Assembly (NCBI RefSeq): GCF_963678635.1
Contig: NC_087070.1
Span: forward strand, 50,884,514 to 50,948,513
Length of the DNA stretch: 64,000 nucleotides
Source: Symsagittifera roscoffensis
Taxonomy: Eukaryota > Xenacoelomorpha > Acoela > Convolutidae
Direction: 5' to 3'
Each line of letters begins with the position of its first letter. Positions within the stretch are counted from its first letter, which is position 1. This document shows, piece by piece, positions 11,222 through 22,145 of the stretch. The notes below the pieces were generated by a model. It saw nothing but the letters and a program-made list of their open reading frames with translations, had not been told where the DNA came from and made no database searches. A program made the position numbers and the translations under genes.

Positions 11222-12348
11222 GTAACATAGTTTCACTGTGCAATACTAACATGTACCTAAGACTTGAAAAATTGTGTCTAATACAGTAAATGAAAGTCAG
11301 AATGCGCTATTGATGCAATGTTTGACTGAACACTTTGTTTTACTTTTGTTGAGCAAAACGCTGAAAAAAATTCGTTAGGCTCAACGTTTAAGAAAATGTC
11401 AACAATATTCTAGATCTCCAAACACTCTAAATTAGATGCCACTTTGAGACCAGACAGTTCCTGTCACTTATTTTTACCCATGCTAAGCGTCGACAAATAA
11501 ATCTTCGCTCCATAAATCTTGCGAACCGATTTGCTTTTTGAAATAACTTAAGTGTCATCGTTGAGGAGCTTTCTTGGAAAAACCTAATTTTTTACTAATC
11601 GGTTTATTATGAAACAATCTAATTTGTTTCGAGGAATTTGGAAGCTTGATGGTGGGTGTGTTCGAAAAAATTGAACCAATTAACTACGAAGTAACTTAAT
11701 TTATTTCCAAAGTTTCAACGCTTGTTTGGCCTGCTCAGAAAAACAATTGCGGTCATTTATTACCAATAAATAGAGTTTAACACACCAAAAGCACCAATTT
11801 ATGAACTGGATTTTGTCTCGTCGGTTTGAAAAGGTATTTTTTTATTTTTCGCGTTTTGTTAAGCTAACAGTAATGCCTTAACGCAAAATTTTTCTCATGA
11901 CATTTAAGAAAAACAGGGTTACCGAAGGAAGTAAAATGAGCTTTGAAGAAAAACTATACTAACTATATCAAGGATGGTAAGTTGTGAAAAGGTTTCCTTT
12001 TCTACACCGCTACCATTAATATCGTGCCTCTTCGAAATAATTAATCTTTTTTTCCAGCTTAAATCGCTAAAATTTTAGAATGTTCTAACTAGATATGTAC
12101 AAACTATGTTCAACAAAACTCAGATGAAAACAAATAAGAAATGTGTTGAATTAAAATGTCTATTATAAAACTAACACGAACAATGCAACACTCTACCACT
12201 GATCGATTCATGATGGCGTTGACTGGTATCCAATCAATACTGAAGGTCAAAATTCAAAATAATAGAATACTAAAACAAATCGCAACATTTCGCAAAGGGA
12301 AAAATTTTAAAATCTACAATTAACCTAATACGTGTTCTACATACACTC
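11222..12348. other. noncoding stretch, possibly intron and LTR edge
   Basis: No open frame of note. The part just left of 12349 adjoins a polypurine-like tract on the minus strand and could include an LTR of the gypsy fossil. I could not find a second copy to prove it. Confidence 0.3.
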
Positions 12349-14745
12349 ATCTCCCCCTTCAACATGGGATGCAAAAATTCACAAACTGATCAGAAACAAG
12401 AATGGAATAAGAAAAAAAACTTAAGTATCTACGATTGAATTTGGTATTAACAGGGTTGTACGAAATAGGTGAATTTACAGGATGAACATTATGGTACCTA
12501 AATAAAAAACAGATCTAATCTACAAAATGTACACCTGGCATGTACTTATTGAAATTGCACTAAAACACCAGCTAAATTTTTTGATGGATTGAAAGTTTGA
12601 GAGAACATTTTTGGTGTAACGGAGAGCTTCAATTGAAGTTTGAGTTGAAATCTTTTTGTCTGTTTTTCAATTCGGTGTCGATGGTTGATGATATCTCGCT
12701 CACGTTGTCTATATTTTCTCGGTCATTGGTCTTATTGACTGAAGCGCAGAGGTTGTTCCGTCAAGGTTGGCTCTAGTGAAGCAGATTGTGCTTTTCCCGA
12801 TGGAACTGATTTGGAGGAAGACCAGGTTTGCGTTGTCTCAGCGGTTAGCGGATTTGTTAAAGGGTCGAGAAACCTGAAGGTGACCAATTAGTAAAAGATG
12901 CTGGAGAAGAGATGGCTGTCGGCCTGTCGTCCAAAACTATGACCGTGGGGTAAAGAATTTTTTTACGGATACCTGATCCACAAATCTGCGTTCTCCATAA
13001 ATGGTAGGGAGTCCTGCATTTTTGCTTGGTCTGGAGGGCCTTTCTTGGATACAGATAGGAGAAGGATCCTCCTGTGAGCTGTCTATTTCGATAGGGTCTG
13101 AATCAGTTCCTCTAATGTCTGATGGTTCAGGTATATTACTATGTGTGTTGGTGACCGCCGCTCCGCTTAAATGAGCCGAGTCTGTCTGGGTGATTTTCTC
13201 TCAATCTGTGATACCTAAGTAAAGTTTACGATCTGTGAGTAAATCCTCCAAATAGATGATTTGTTGTTCGGATCGTCATCGAAATAATCGTCTGTTAGCC
13301 CACCCCAAATTTCAAGTTTAGAGAGGAAGAGGAGTCTGAAGTGTTCTGTGACGACTCGGGTTTTACTACAATATCCGCTGGGAGCCGAGTGGTGCCCGAA
13401 GTTGCTACCGTTCTGCTTGAGCGCGGGTCCTCCAAAGTGGTGTTTCCCTGAGGCCCTCTCAGGTGGGGACATCTGCTTTTTCTGTCTATACTAAGTCAAG
13501 AGTTAGAGTCCTTCCCCATGAGTGCCGAGTTAATTGAATTTTTTGAAGGACCAGGAAGCATTTTTCCTTTGGCAGCTTAATCCAATTTTCGTAAAATGTG
13601 ACCGTTTGCGAGCGTGACTATATGATTGAAAGAGTCGATGATGATTTCCTTGATGATGGTAAAATATGGTTCCCCATTTTTTTCGATCAGTGGCTTCTCT
13701 GTAAAAAAAAATACCTCCTGAGACAAATTTCTTCGGTGAGTTTCGACGTCGTTGGGATCCTGCATTAGCGGTGGTGTGGTTCCCTGCAATTTTCAAGTCC
13801 AAAGGAAGGTTGTCTCCGACTCCGGAGAGGAGTTCAAGCTCGCATCAACGTATCCGTCTTTTGTCAGATCATGCAGTTCCCAGTTCTTGGCCCGAGGATC
13901 AGACATGGTCCGTTTTCCTAGCTCGAAACGATTATTCAAAGGAAATCTGGTTTTTCCATCTTGTTTTCATGGTCCGGTTAAAGCGTTTCTCAAACGGAGT
14001 ACACCAAATAGAAGGTTGTTTTTGTAATTTTAAGGCTCCAAATAACTTTTTTGATTGAAGAATTGAAAGTCGGTTTTAATAGTTTGTGCGACATAGCCAA
14101 AAGTTTAGATTTCACAGTGTATACAAGTCTTTCTACAAGCCCATTAAAACTAGGATCTTAGAATAAATGATTTCAATATTGAGCTTTTTGCAGAATCCCA
14201 TAAAATCTTGAGATAAAAAGCATGACCCATTGTCGGCTCTAATTTTTTTGTGAAATCCATGAAGATGGCAATAATCGTTTAAAACTGAAATAACTGAGTT
14301 TGAAGTTGTGTTGTTAACCACCTTTTCAGAAGAGAATCTGGTAAAATTGTCAGTACATAAAAGAACGTATTCCTTCGTTCTCCAAAAATCATCCAATGTC
14401 CGGCAAACTCTAAGTTTACTTCCTCGTTCGGGAATGATAAATCTGGACGTTCAGCCGTGTGATCCGTTCATAATAATATTTTGAGGTTAACGGCTTTCAA
14501 GCACCGTTTGCATGTTATGTAATGGTGGAATATCCCGATAAATATATTAAATGGCCACCAGTTGTACTCGGCCGGGATTCCTGAATTGACCTGGGTCCGC
14601 CTCATGGAGAACAGAACTGACGGCTTCCCGAATGGCAGCTGAAACAACTAGTTTGTTGTCCATAAACAGAAGCTCGTCTTTTATGTGTAGATCCTTCTCA
14701 TAGTTCTGCATGTGTTTTTCGTGTTTACACATCGGTCAGCCACTC
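12349..14745 (-). mobile_element. Ty3/gypsy-type LTR element fossil, 3' part
   Basis: A broken retroelement on the minus strand with perhaps half a dozen or more breaks. Recognisable parts in element order are a zinc-binding integrase N-terminus (about 14550-14730), an integrase core (about 14133-14396, with TDNFTRF and IRADNGSCF motifs), and a poorly conserved tail to about 12.6 kb. At its left edge the plus strand reads CTCCCCCTTC, the mirror of a polypurine tract. The same signal precedes the 3' LTR of the fossil at 45.5 kb, so the two are related lineages. No 5' part (gag, protease, RT) is present. Probably old. Confidence 0.7.
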
Positions 14746-14979
14746 TTGATGGTTGTGAATATGTACCAGTTGTTTTTATCGTCCTCGGTCATTATTTGAA
14801 GCACTTTCTTTCGGGTTCGAGTTTTTCGGAAAGTTCTCTTGATTTTCATAAAAGGACTATTAATTGATAGACCGCGTATTAACTGTGTGCCTGCATACTC
14901 CCCATAGTTTTTTTTCTTGACCCCGTTGTCTGAAGTCTTCGAAAAAGTATAGGGAAATATTTAATCTATATTTTTGATT

Positions 14980-15810
14980 TTTTTTCGTTTTCTCGAAAAC
15001 TTAATTTCTCAAATTTGAGTTAGGGTTTCAATGGATAGAAATGTTTTTAAAAACTCCCCTGCCCTCGGAATAGTCAATTTTTTTTATTTTTGACCGTTTT
15101 GTGAATCTTTTCCACTTTTCTCAAAAACTAACCCCTCAAATCTGATATTGTGAGTTCAATGAGATAGCAGTTAGTAGGAAGCTCCTCTGCATTAGCGGAC
15201 ATCAACAAAAGTTTTTATACAAGAAGTTATCGCCCTCTGAAAAGTCAAACTTTAATTGTTTGACCGTTTCTTAAACTTTTTGAATTTCTTTGAAAACTAC
15301 CCTGTCATACCGACGATTTTGGGTTCAATTCTCAGAATGGGAGTTCGGTATGGGTTCATTTGCTTTTGCTGCTACGCCCAAACGTTTTGACTCCAAAAGT
15401 TATGGCCCTCGGAATGGTAAAAATTTTGATTTTGTGGCCGTTTTTTTTTTAAAAACTTAGAATTTCAACGGGTAGTGGGAAGCTCCTCTGCATTAGCGGA
15501 CATTGACAAAAAGTTTTACACTAGAAGGCAGCGCCCTCTGAAAAGTGAACTTTTTTATTTTTTGACCGTTTTAAATTCTAATATTCTTGAAAAAAAAAAG
15601 CCTTGGCATACCTGAGATTTTGGGTTCAAACGGCTTGCAGAAAAACGTTATGGATTTTGGAAAGTCTAAAGTAAGTTTTTTAGAACTTTCGACCGCTTTT
15701 TAGAAACTTTTTGAATTTTCTTAAATCTTACACACTCAAATGTGAGATGGAAAGTTCCATTGAAAGAACGGGTTGCGATAAATGTTCCTGCAGAAGCAGC
15801 GATTCCTTAA
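14980..15810. repeat. degenerate tandem repeats, period about 300
   Basis: The phrase AAGCTCCTCTGCATTAGCGG occurs at about 15179 and 15480. Around it GCCCTCTGAAAAGTGAA, TTTGACCGTTTT and ATTTTGGGTTCAA recur in the same order. At least two and a half diverged units are visible. Noncoding. Confidence 0.65.
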
Positions 15811-16095
15811 CTTTTTGTTAGAGAAATGTTATCTCTTTGGAAAAAATTGATTGTCTCAAAATTTCTTTTCACTTATTTTAGTAGAGGAACAGCTACTGTT
15901 TTAGGCCAAGACCAATTTTTGAAATCACACTTTTCGTGCCGCATCAGTATAGCAAACTCATTCGATATTAAACACGTACCTCCATTTAGCTGGGCCTGTA
16001 GTTGTTTTTTATAGAGACTTGCGAAATTTTTGGTTCACCTAGTTTTTTTTTCATCATCTAAAATATTTTCCCGCTTTTTTTTTGTTAGTGTTGTA

Positions 16096-16127
16096 TCGCA
16101 AGTGGTGCGAAGCTCCGATTAGCCTCT
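16096..16127 (+). repeat. dispersed mini-hairpin motif (TCGCA-AGTGG-TGCGA)
   Basis: TCGCAAGTGGTGCGA forms a 5-base stem with a 5-base loop and is followed by AGCTCCG. Related copies lie at about 6289, 10709, 28710, 29060 and 29410. In the last three the stem is TTCGCA/TGCGAA with loop ACAGG. A Helitron-type 3' hairpin or a small SINE tail are possibilities. Confidence 0.5.
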
Positions 16128-16177
16128 GTGTTGTAATTTAAGACTACTAAACGCATTAATGAAGCTTTTTGTGTGAG

Positions 16178-16294
16178 TCTCGAGATCTTATCTTTGCGGT
16201 TCTGTCAAATATATTTACCTTCAAAGAGCTAGTTTACACGACAGATCTATTCAAGTATCCTTATCGTATTTCGAAGGGCAGTTGTTGGTTAACT
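16178..16294 (+). CDS. internal exon of an unrecognised gene
   Basis: This segment is bounded by AG (16176-16177) and a strong donor (gtaagt at 16295). It is exactly 39 codons, phase 0 at both ends, and reads SRDLIFAVLSNIFTFKELVY followed by TTDLFKYPYRISKGSCWLT. It joins in frame to the next exon at 16408. The hydrophobic helix and amphipathic segment look like real protein. The start is the least certain edge, since the frame is open back to 16163. Family not recognised. Confidence 0.45.
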
Positions 16295-16407
16295 GTAAGT
16301 ATGCTGTCAATGTCAATTGGAACCTGGATGAAATAGATGAGAAAAGCAGTTTTCAGCTTAGAAAATAGTTTCACCAAAAATTGTCGTTGATTCATTGCGT
16401 TTTGTAG

Positions 16408-16509
16408 GATTACGCTGAACTGGACAAGACCCTGGCTGCATTAGACGCACATGTGGCGAATGAAAGTCAGATGCGAATGCATGCAGAGCGAAAACTGTTA
16501 AGAGATTAA
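16408..16509 (+). CDS. terminal exon of the same unrecognised gene
   Basis: It follows an acceptor (gttttgtag) and encodes 33 residues then TAA: DYAELDKTLAALDAHVANES, QMRMHAERKLLRD. The heptad-like spacing of Leu and Ala suggests a short C-terminal coiled coil. Codon use is clearly richer in GC than the flanks. Its last 13 bases are also the first 13 bases of the 2.18 kb tandem units, so a duplication breakpoint lies inside the end of this exon. Copies 2 and 3 of the unit therefore carry only the stop codon and downstream sequence, not the exon. Confidence 0.55.
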   Translation, partial: DYAELDKTLAALDAHVANESQMRMHAERKLLRD

Positions 16510-17178
16510 AGAAATCTTGAATAGAATCGAAAGTGCAGCCTTAGACTGATTTATAATTTATGAATTCAAATAAGTTCATTATTGAGGCTGTTATAAAACT
16601 GAAAGTGATAGTTTCAATTAAGTAATTAGCCTTCAGATTTTTGAATAACTTGAAAAATTTAATATCCAGATGAGATCACTAGTTAAATTGAAAGCACTTA
16701 CCCTTCAACCTTTGACGCTGGACCGCCCGAAAAGGAACAAGTCTGTTCGTATTAACACAGTCTTGATTTTTGCAGCTGGCTAGCAAATTGAGCTGTCAGG
16801 AAATTCAATGTACGCAAAATTTACACTACATATTTGCATTAATAACCGGGCAATTTAAACAACAAATCAGTAACGTACATGAATGTGATAGTTTTTTCAA
16901 TTTTTTTTCTATTCAATTGATAACGTTGATTCGATTGGAACTGTTTATTTAATACCCGTTTATTTAATTCTTTTGAAACTCAGTATTCGGTTGTGTTTTT
17001 TTTTTTACACAGGCTGAGCGTCGTGTCTATACTTCGATGCAATTTTTTTTTCCAATTTAAGCCACAAATAAAAGTGCTCGTTTGGTGGCACTTCTGGTAT
17101 ATTTCCAACCATGGCCAGTTTAATGGCATCTGTTGCTGCTTTATTGGTATCTAGAGTAAGATTAATTCCAAGTGAACG

Positions 17179-17238
17179 TGGCGCAAATGCGAGGACGCGA
17201 GACTCCTGATCTACAGGTCGCAAATTCAAATATAGAAC
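17179..17238 (+). ncRNA. tRNA-like (SINE-like) segment, degenerate
   Basis: GTGGCGCAAATGCGAGGACG resembles the A box of a tRNA-derived promoter. ACTCCTGATCTACAGGTCGC corresponds to an anticodon arm and variable region. The B box (GGTCGCAAATTC) is degenerate. It is probably a decayed tRNA-derived sequence. Copies at 19363 and 21545. Confidence 0.4.
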
Positions 17239-17351
17239 ATTGAAATAGTTTTATTCTTTATTTGGCGGAACGTTCGCTGCATAGCATTGGCAGTTTAGTA
17301 GCAATGGTAGATGATTTATTGGTAGCTTGTGTAAGTTAGTTTTCAATTGAT

Positions 17352-17416
17352 TGTGGCGCAGATGCTAGAACGTCAAGCTGCTAATCTCTAGGTCGGAGGT
17401 TCGATTCCCGAACATT
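17352..17416 (+). ncRNA. tRNA-like segment with good A and B boxes
   Basis: TGTGGCGCAGATGCTAGAAC is close to a tRNA D-arm/A box, and GGAGGTTCGATTCCCGAAC contains a near-perfect T-arm/B box (GGTTCGATTCC). The middle reads like GCTGCTAATCTCTAGGTC, where a tRNA would place its anticodon loop. The anticodon stem pairs poorly and I see no clean acceptor stem, so this is a tRNA-derived repeat, not a working tRNA. Confidence 0.5.
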
Positions 17417-19362
17417 GTAAAGGTGGAATTTCCAAAGCTTGTTTTTACCTGTTCTTTTTCTTAACTTCGTTTCAATTTTGCCGTTTTCCTGCTCGTGTTC
17501 TTGAAGTTTAGCTTAGTCTCTGTGGTCACTTTGTTCCACGCAAAATCATGTACAAAAATGATCAGAAAAATTCGAGTGACACATCATAATGAAACCATTC
17601 TAGTCGTGATTCAAACGATATAAAAAAGTTTCTAAAAGAATTTTGTTTCAAGAAAAACGGGTTTAATTTTCGCATTTTTATCTTATTTTGAAACTAATAA
17701 AACGAGAAGTCATAAATTATTATCGAAAAAGTTTTTACGTAAGCTGTGAAAAATTTAGTTTTACTCCAGGTAAATGAGTTTTGAACTTTCCTTCTGATTT
17801 TTTTTGGAGACAATCGTAACAAAATATGACTATCTTAGTAAAAAAATTACTTTGTCTCCTGAACGTGGTAGGATTTTTCTGGCTTTTGCACAGTAACCGG
17901 CTAGACTCGTTATCGTTCTTGTTTTAAAATATAAGGTGGATACACTGGTATTAAAGGCTGAATGGTAATTTTTTGAAGCTGAAATCAACTGCTTACGCAA
18001 ATTTTTGTGGATATATTACAACTAAGATTCATGTTTTTTAATCAGTTTGTATAAAAATTCATAGTCGGCGGGGAAAAAACTTCTAACTCAGTTTCAATGA
18101 TATGTTTTTTTGATCTAATAAGCCAGCCGGGAAATTTTGATCTAGTTTTGGACAGCTAAATCCACACTAAAGGAATTGGTTTTTAGAATTCGGGGTTCCT
18201 ATCACCAAAAGAAACGGAAAAGCTTAAAGTCCTTATTTAGAAGTCGTGGTGTATATGAAAAATTATATCATCCTTTTGGAATGTTTTGAGGTGCTGGTTG
18301 AGTGTATGTTTGCGTGTATGGAATACCCCCACCCCTTTGTCTCTCTAGTAGTAAGTTGCCATCCCTATAATGTAATAAAATAGAGGTTAAGAATATGCAC
18401 ATTTTGTACCCAATAATGAATTCCCCTTGGCTCTTTTCCACTTTCCACGTGTATTCATGGCTAAACGCATAATGATACGATGTAATTTTGAAGAATAAAA
18501 TCTGTTTACAATTGTCAGTTTGCTCACCGTGCCAAGTTTCATTGCATAATGACAATGTTACAGTAGTTTTTCAAAAATGAAACTCATCGATGGGGGCAAA
18601 GTGGTAGGGCCCCTTCTATTCTCAAGAGATCCAAATCAAATATTAGAAAAGAAACTACCAGAAAAAACTGTGAAACCTGTTAAGAGATTAAAGAAATCTT
18701 GAATAGAATCGAAAGTGCAGCCTTAGACTGATTTATAATTTATGAATTCAAATAAGTTCATTATTGAGGCTGTTATAAAACTGAAAGTGATAGTTTTAAT
18801 TAAGTAATTAGCCTTCAGATTTTTGAATAACTTAAAAAATTTAATATCCAGATGAGATCACTAGTTAAATTGAAAGCACTTACCCTTCAACCTTTGACGC
18901 TGGACCGCCCGAAAAGGAACAAGTCTGTTCGTATTAACACAGTCTTGATTTTTACAGCTGGCTAGCAAATTGAGCTGTCAGGAAATTCAATGCACGCAAA
19001 ATTTACACTACATATTTTCATTAAAAAACCGGGCAATTTAAACAACAAATCAGTAACGTACATGAATGTGATAGTTTTTTCAATTTTTTTTCTATTCAAT
19101 TGATAACGTTGATTCGATTGGAACTGTTTATTTAATACCCGTTTATTTAATTCTTTTGAAACTCAGTATTCGGTTGTGTTTGTTTTTTTTTACGCAGGCT
19201 GAGCGTCGTGTCTATACTTCGATGCAACTTTTTTTTCCAATTTAAGCCACAAATAAAAGTGCTCGTTTGGTGGCACTTCTGGTATATTTCCAACCATGGC
19301 CAGTTTAATGGCATCTGTTGCTGCTTTATTGGTATCTAGAGTAAGATTAATTCCAAGTGAAC

Positions 19363-19422
19363 GTGGCGCAAATGCGAGGACGCGAGACTCCTGATCTACA
19401 GGTCGCAAATTCAAATATAGAA
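19363..19422 (+). ncRNA. tRNA-like segment, degenerate, copy 2
   Basis: Copy of the segment at 17179 within tandem unit 2, with the same A-box-like start and weak B box. Confidence 0.38.
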
Positions 19423-19536
19423 CATTGAAATAGTTTTATTCTTTATTTGGCGGAACGTTCGCTGCATAGCATTGGCAGTTTAGTAGCAATGGTAGATGAT
19501 TTATTGGTAGCTTGTGTAAGTTAGTTTTCAATTGAT

Positions 19537-19601
19537 TGTGGCGCAGATGCTAGAACGTCAAGCTGCTAATCTCTAGGTCGGAGGTTCGATTCCCGAACAT
19601 T
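19537..19601 (+). ncRNA. tRNA-like segment, copy 2
   Basis: Copy of the segment at 17352. A and B boxes are unchanged. Confidence 0.48.
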
Positions 19602-21544
19602 GTAAAGGTGGAATTTCCATAGCTTGTTTTTACCTGTTCTTTTTCTTTACTTCGTTTCAATTTTGCCGTTTTCCTGCTCGTGTTCTTGAAGTTTAGCTTA
19701 GTCTCTGTGGTCACTTTGTTCCACGCAAAATCATGTACAAAAATGATCAGAAAAATTCGAGTGACATATCATAATGAAACCATTCTAGTCGTGATTCAAA
19801 CGATATAAAAAAGTTTCTAAAAGAATTTTGTTTCAAGAAAAACGGGTTTGATTTTCGCATTTTTATCTTATTTTGAAACTAATAAAACGAGAAGTCATAA
19901 ATTATTATCGAAAAAGTTTTTACGTAAGCTGTGAAAAATTTAGTTTTACTCCAGGTAAATGAGTTTTGAACTTTCCTTCTGATTTTTTTTGGAGACAATC
20001 GTAACAAAATATGACTATCTTAGTAAAAAAATTACTTTGTCTCCTGAATGTGGTAGGATTTTTCTGGCTTTTGCACAGCAACCGGCTAGACTCGTTATCG
20101 TTCTTGTTTTAAAATATAAGGTGGGTACACTGGTATTAAAGGCTGAATGGTAATTTTTTGAAGCTGAAATCAACTGCTTACGCAAATTTTTGTGGATATA
20201 TTACAACTAAGATTCATGTTTTTTAATCAGTTTGTATAAAAATTCATAGTCGGCGGGAAAAAACTTCTAACTCAGTTTCAATGATATGTTTTTTTGATCT
20301 AATAAGCCAGCCGGGAAATTTTGATCTAGTTTTGGTCAGCTAAATCCACACTAAAGGAATTGGTTTTTAGAATTCGGGGTTCCTATCACCAAAAGAAACG
20401 GAAAAGCTTAAAGTCCTTATTTAGAAGTCGTGGTGTATATGAAAAATTATATCATCCTTTTGGAATGTTTTGAGGTGCTGGTTGAGTGTATGTTTGCGTG
20501 TATGGAATACCCCCACCCCTTTGTCTCTAGTAATAAGTTGCCATCCCTATAATATAATAAAATAGAGGTTAAGAATATGCACTTTTTGTACCCATTAATG
20601 AATTCCCCTTGGCTCTTTTCCACTTTCCACGTGAATTCATGGCTAAATGCATAATGATACGATGTATTTATGAAGAATAAAATCTGTTCACAATTGTCAG
20701 TTTGCTCACCGTGCCAAGTTTCATTGCATAATGACAATGTTACAGTAGTTTTTCAAAAATGAAACTCATCGATGGGGGCAAAGTGGTAGGGCCCCTTCTA
20801 TTCTCAAGAGATCCAAATCAAATATCAGAAAAGAAACTACCAGAAAAAACTGTGAAAGCTGTTAAGAGATTAAAGAAATCTTGAATAGAATCAAAAGTGC
20901 AGCCTTAGACTGATTTATAATTTATGAATTCAAATAAGTTCATTATTGAGGCTGTTATAAAACTGAATGTGATAGTTTTAATCAAGTAATTAGCCTTCAG
21001 ATTTTTGAATAACTTAATAAATTTAATATCCAGATGAGATCACTAGTTAAATTGAAATCACTTACCCTTCAACCTTTGACGCTGGACCGCCCGAAAAAGA
21101 ACAAGTCTGTTCGTATTAACACAGTCTTGATTTTTGCAGCTGGCTAGCAAATTGAGCTGTCAGGAAATTCAATGTACGCAAAATTTACGCTACATATTTG
21201 CATTAATAACCGGGCAATTTAAACAACAAATCAGTAACGTACATGAATGTGATAGTTTTTTCTATTTTTATTTCTATTCAATTGATAACGTTGATTCGAT
21301 TGGAACTGTTTATTTAATACTTGTTTATTTAATTCTTTTGAAACTCAGAATTCGGTTGTGTTTGTTTTTTTTTACACAGGCTGAGCGTCGTGTCTATACT
21401 TCGATGCAGCTTTTTTTTCCAATTTAAGCCACAAATAAAAGTGCTCGTTTGGTGGCACTTCTGGTATATTTCCAACCATGGCCAGTTTAATTGCATCTGT
21501 TGCTGCTTTATTGGTATCTAGAGTAAGATTAATTCCAAGTGAAC

Positions 21545-21602
21545 GTGGCGCAAATGCGAGGACGCGAGACTCCTGATCTTCAGGTCGCATATTCAAATAT
21601 AG
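21545..21602 (+). ncRNA. tRNA-like segment, degenerate, copy 3
   Basis: Third copy of the segment at 17179. Confidence 0.36.
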
Positions 21603-21718
21603 AACATTGAAATAGTTTTATTCTTTATTTGGCGGAACTTTCGCTGCATAGCATTGGCAGTTTAGTAGCAATGGTAGATGATTTATTGGTAGCTTGTGTA
21701 AGTTAATTTTCAATTGAT

Positions 21719-21783
21719 TGTGGCGCAGATGCTAGAACGTCAAGCTGCTAATCTCTAGGTCGGAGGTTCGATTCCCGAACATT
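21719..21783 (+). ncRNA. tRNA-like segment, copy 3
   Basis: Third copy of the segment at 17352. The B box GGTTCGATTCC is retained. Confidence 0.47.
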
Positions 21784-22145
21784 GTAAAGTTGGAATTTCC
21801 AAAGCTTGTTTTTACCTGTTCTTTTTCTTTACTTCGTTTCAATTTTGCCGTTTTCCTGCTCGTGTTCTTGAAGTTTAGCTTAGTCTCTGTGGTCACTTTG
21901 TTCCACGCAAAATCATGTACAAAAATGATCAGAAAAAGTCGAGTGACATATCATAATGAAACCATTCTAGTCGTGATTCAAATGATATAAAAGAAAAACG
22001 GGTTTAATTTTCGCATTTTTATCTTATTTTGAAACTACTAAAACGAGAATTCATAAATTATTATAGAAAAAGTTTTTACGTAAGCTGTGAAAAATTTAGT
22101 TTTACTCCAGGTAAATGAGTTTTGAACTTTCCTTCTGAATTTTTT

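Larger units (their letters stand above)
16497..18678. repeat. 2.18 kb tandem unit, copy 1
   Basis: It starts at CTGTTAAGAGATTAAAG and is followed directly by two more copies. It holds two tRNA-like segments and a candidate AG acceptor, but no convincing gene. Short open frames conserved among the copies (for example about 17005-17229 on the minus strand) run across the tRNA-like segment and are probably not genes. Confidence 0.9.
18679..20859. repeat. 2.18 kb tandem unit, copy 2
   Basis: Nearly identical to copy 1 (a few per cent differences by eye), same length within one base. Contains tRNA-like segments at 19363-19422 and 19537-19601. Confidence 0.9.

Noticed and set aside
17005-17229. 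A 74-codon minus-strand frame conserved in three tandem units (also 19190 and 21372)
   Set aside because: It overlaps the tRNA-like segment, and its conservation is explained by the recent tandem duplication of noncoding sequence.
17352-17416. Functional tRNA gene
   Set aside because: Good A and B boxes, but anticodon and acceptor stems do not pair and it lies in a tandem repeat.
18268-18555. A 95-codon minus-strand frame repeated at 20447
   Set aside because: The frame is not kept open in the third unit or in the 25.8 kb partial copy, and no domain is visible.
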